A stretch of DNA of 64,000 bases, from NCBI GenBank assembly GCA_901472505.1, contig LR590468.1, positions 2,021,501-2,085,500 of the forward strand. The letters run 5' to 3'. The DNA is from Proteus vulgaris (GTDB taxonomy: Bacteria; Pseudomonadota; Gammaproteobacteria; Enterobacterales; Enterobacteriaceae). Under the pieces are notes generated by a model. That model saw nothing but the letters and a program-made list of their open reading frames with translations. It did not search any database and was not told the DNA's origin. Shown here piece by piece: positions 61,679 through 64,000 of this stretch. The position numbers and the translations under genes were made by a program. Position 1 is the first letter of the stretch, and every line of letters starts with the position of its first letter.

Positions 61679-63197
61679 TTAAATTTTTACAGGGATAGGG
61701 ATTGGAAGTCTAGGCTGTATTTCTACTAATTTTGTATTGGATTTAAGAATATTAGTAAAGATATCCGGTGTTTTGGGTGCTTCGAGAGATACTATAAAAG
61801 CATATTTAATAATAGATGCTTTAGAACCAGATATCCGATCACCTCCATCTCTTGCCATTTAATGGATTTCAAAACACGGATCATTGAGACTACTTCCTAA
61901 CTTTCCTTTTTCTTCATGCAAAACAGACTCCCATTTTCCAGCATCCGAACGTAATTCAGCTTCAGTCGCAACTGTTTTCTGTTTAAAAAATGTATCTGTT
62001 TTATCAGGTGTTGGTCGCCATGTAATTTCTATACCTGCTTTTGTATACATAGATGTGTCTTGAGGATCAACTGGACTAGAAAAACAACAGGTTGCCTTAA
62101 TTTTTACCTTTCCAGTTATTCCATTTTTCGGTATTGGTAATGGAACCCTAAGATATTTGCCAGGGTAGAGTTCACCTTGATATAGAATTTTAGCGGTACC
62201 ATCTGGGGATTCGACAATTTGACTAATTAAATCGGGTATTTTCCCCCAACCAACTTCTGTTTTTTCATGCGTTGATTGATCTGCTGAATTAATCAGTAGA
62301 GCTTTAATTGCTAATGTCGATATTTCATACCCTAAAATTGCACGTATACCAACAGCATATCGTAGAAGATAAGGCGCTGAAAAACTTGTTCCACAAATAG
62401 GTGTTAACTTTCCAAAATCAATAGAACTTGGTATATGGAAATATTGTTTGGTGTCCCACCAAAAGTAACAAGATCAGGTTTTACTAAACAAGGAGATCGA
62501 TCAGGGCCCACTGCGCTATAAGATGCTCGTTTCCATTCAGAATCAACTTGATCAGTGGCTCCTACGGAAAGAGCATTTACACAGTCAGACGGAACCTGAA
62601 CCCGATCTAACCCTAATGAATTGTCACTGTTACCATTATTCCCTGCTGCGATTGTCAGAAAAGTTTCACCATCAGATAAATAATTATCAATTAATGAAGT
62701 CCATGGATGAATTTCATCATCATCAATAGGTAGATCAGGCCCTAAACTTAGATTCATGAATTCATATTGTCTAGATAATAATATGTCTTCTAGGTGTGAA
62801 AGTGTTCTATAAAGTTCATATGGGTCTTCTTCTGTAGTTTTTTCGTCTAAAACCCTATAGTGATCGACATATGAAAATGGTCTGGGTGCTTCTTCATCAG
62901 GCCAAAGAGGGCCAAAAAGAAAAGCGGAAGTTACACCCAAACCATGTGATGGCCCATCAGGTAAATCATTTGCTAACGGATCAGAAAGATTATAGTTTGA
63001 TACCCATGGTTCTAATACATGTCTATCAGGAAGTCCACCGTCAAGAATGGCTACTCTAATATCAGAAGCGTAGGGATGTACGTTTGGTAGATTTACATCA
63101 GCTCCATTTGATTTTCAATTGAATTGGCGTTTAACCAATATGTTGGATTTTCTGGAAAATGAACTAAATAACGATTTTCAGGATAGGTAATGTTCAT
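61679..63197 (-). pseudogene. S8 (subtilisin-like) peptidase, decayed and 5'-truncated
   Basis: The catalytic triad regions can be read in order: Asp in VAILDGGLPDRHV, His in GPSHGLGVTSAFLFGPL, Ser in CGTSFSAPYLLRYAVG. The oxyanion Asn lies in IAAGNNGNSD. Frames shift near 63110 and near 62443, and a TAA interrupts CFEIH-MARDGG near 61860. The reading starts just before the Asp, so the N-terminal domain common in island-encoded S8 proteins is missing. Related island genes often sit beside an AAA ATPase; none remains here. Confidence 0.8.
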
Positions 63198-63279
63198 TGC
63201 ACTACACCAAGCTTATTGTATTAACATGCTTAAGCAGATGTCATCTTGATTGAAGTTGACCCAGTCTCTTATAAATATC

Positions 63280-63298
63280 CTTATTGATTATCAATAAG
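63280..63298. repeat. Perfect 19-base palindrome
   Basis: CTTATTGATTATCAATAAG in the 333-base gap between the subtilase remnant and the secreted protein gene; nothing else there is supported. Confidence 0.6.
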
Positions 63299-63530
63299 AT
63301 GCGGTAGTGCTTTTTATTATTTATCTTTCCAGTTTCTTTCACCCAAGTATAATCATTGTTCAGGTAATACCATAAAGTGATAGATTAAATTCAGTGCTCA
63401 TTGGTAAGAAAAGAAAGTATTTTGATAAATTAGTTATAAGAGTGAATGAGATAAAAAGATCAGAAAAAACGGCTACAATATTAAGATAATTTATGTTTTT
63501 CATTGAAATTTGACAAAATAGGATGTCGTA

Positions 63531-63923
63531 ATGAACAAGAAGCTAAAATTGACCCTAGGATTAAGTTTATCACTGTTAGCTATAAATGCTTATGCAGTAA
63601 CTTGGGATGAATTGGAAACGGTAAAGACTTCAGAGGGATTTTCACCTTTTGAGGGGTGTAATGAGTCTATTTCATGTGAGCTTTTAGCTGAGGAAGGGCG
63701 ATATAGCGTGGTACAAACTCAGTTAGGAAGGGACTGTGAATCAGGTGGTATCTGGGTTGTTAATGCTAAGAATAAACAAGCAGTCTTTATGCCTAAGATG
63801 ACTAACTGCGATTTTGATATTGAAAAAAATGCCGTGGTTATTTATCCACAGCAAGGATATGCCAATATTTATCAAGGTAGCACGAATGCAACACCGAGTA
63901 TCAGTGAAGTTGAGTTACCTTAA
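63531..63923 (+). CDS. Small secreted protein, unknown
   Basis: 130 residues. A signal peptide ends near AYA/VTW (residue 22). The mature 108 residues contain four Cys (FEGCNESISCELL, GRDCESG, TNCDFD), likely two disulfides, and are mostly predicted beta strand. I recognise no family. The stop at 63921-63923 is clear; it stands alone on the plus strand near the window end. Confidence 0.75.
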   Translation: MNKKLKLTLGLSLSLLAINAYAVTWDELETVKTSEGFSPFEGCNESISCELLAEEGRYSVVQTQLGRDCESGGIWVVNAKNKQAVFMPKMTNCDFDIEKNAVVIYPQQGYANIYQGSTNATPSISEVELP

Positions 63924-64000
63924 AGGATGATCTGAATTAAATTTATGGCTTACATAGCTTATGTAGCCGAGGTTGTGTTACACAGTGCAATGAAAATATT

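Overview
The window is chromosomal DNA from a low-GC member of the Enterobacterales. Gene order, protein sequences and base composition point to Proteus (Morganellaceae). I cannot settle the species from sequence reading alone.

Layout. (1) 1-21.2 kb is the conserved translation and cell-envelope block: obgE tail, dacB, greA, yhbY, rlmE, ftsH, folP, glmM, secG, two tRNAs (Leu-GAG and initiator Met), rimP-nusA-infB, rbfA-truB, rpsO, pnp, nlpI, deaD. It matches the E. coli 71-min order, except that leuU and metY lie side by side with no argG between them. (2) 21.3-31.3 kb is accessory: a YheO-type regulator divergent from a TIM-barrel isomerase/RidA/MFS operon, the btsS-btsR two-component system with a YjaA-like gene, and an HlyD/ABC-2 exporter set with no ATPase. 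(3) 31.3-36.3 kb holds ubiV-ubiU, ubiT-yhbS, yhbQ, a DUF1471 gene, yhbP and a lipoprotein. (4) 36.4-43.7 kb holds nrdD-nrdG, ridA, pyrL-pyrB-pyrI, argI and rraB, then a pirin; with valS-holC-pepA-lptF-lptG further on, this follows the E. coli 96-min order. (5) 44.7-48.1 kb is an AT-rich insertion carrying an orphan type VI Hcp, an unknown 353-residue protein, a secreted Sel1-repeat protein, and decayed second copies of sel1 and hcp. (6) 48.2-58.6 kb returns to backbone: yhfL, yjgM, valS-holC, pepA, lptF-lptG, ampH and a 27-residue membrane peptide. (7) 58.6-64 kb is an AT-rich spacer, then tRNA-Leu(CAA) (leuX) used as an integration site, with two decayed tyrosine recombinases, a decayed subtilase and a small secreted protein.

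How the genes work together. The first block couples transcription, translation and RNA decay (greA, nusA, infB, rbfA, truB, rpsO, pnp, deaD). The nrdDG, ubiUVT and pyrBI/argI groups serve anaerobic deoxynucleotide supply, anaerobic ubiquinone synthesis, and pyrimidine/arginine synthesis. Regulatory sites can be read directly for several: paired NrdR boxes, an FNR-like site and two DnaA boxes before nrdD, tandem ARG boxes before argI, a pyrL attenuator, and a greA leader terminator.

Sequence quality. Seven conserved genes (rlmE, glmM, nusA, pnp, argI, the pirin and pepA) carry nine single-base frameshifts, mostly in short homopolymers. Some of these genes are essential in relatives. The shifts are best read as sequencing errors, so I annotate these genes as intact after correction. 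The integrase and subtilase at the end carry in-frame stop codons and look like genuine pseudogenes.
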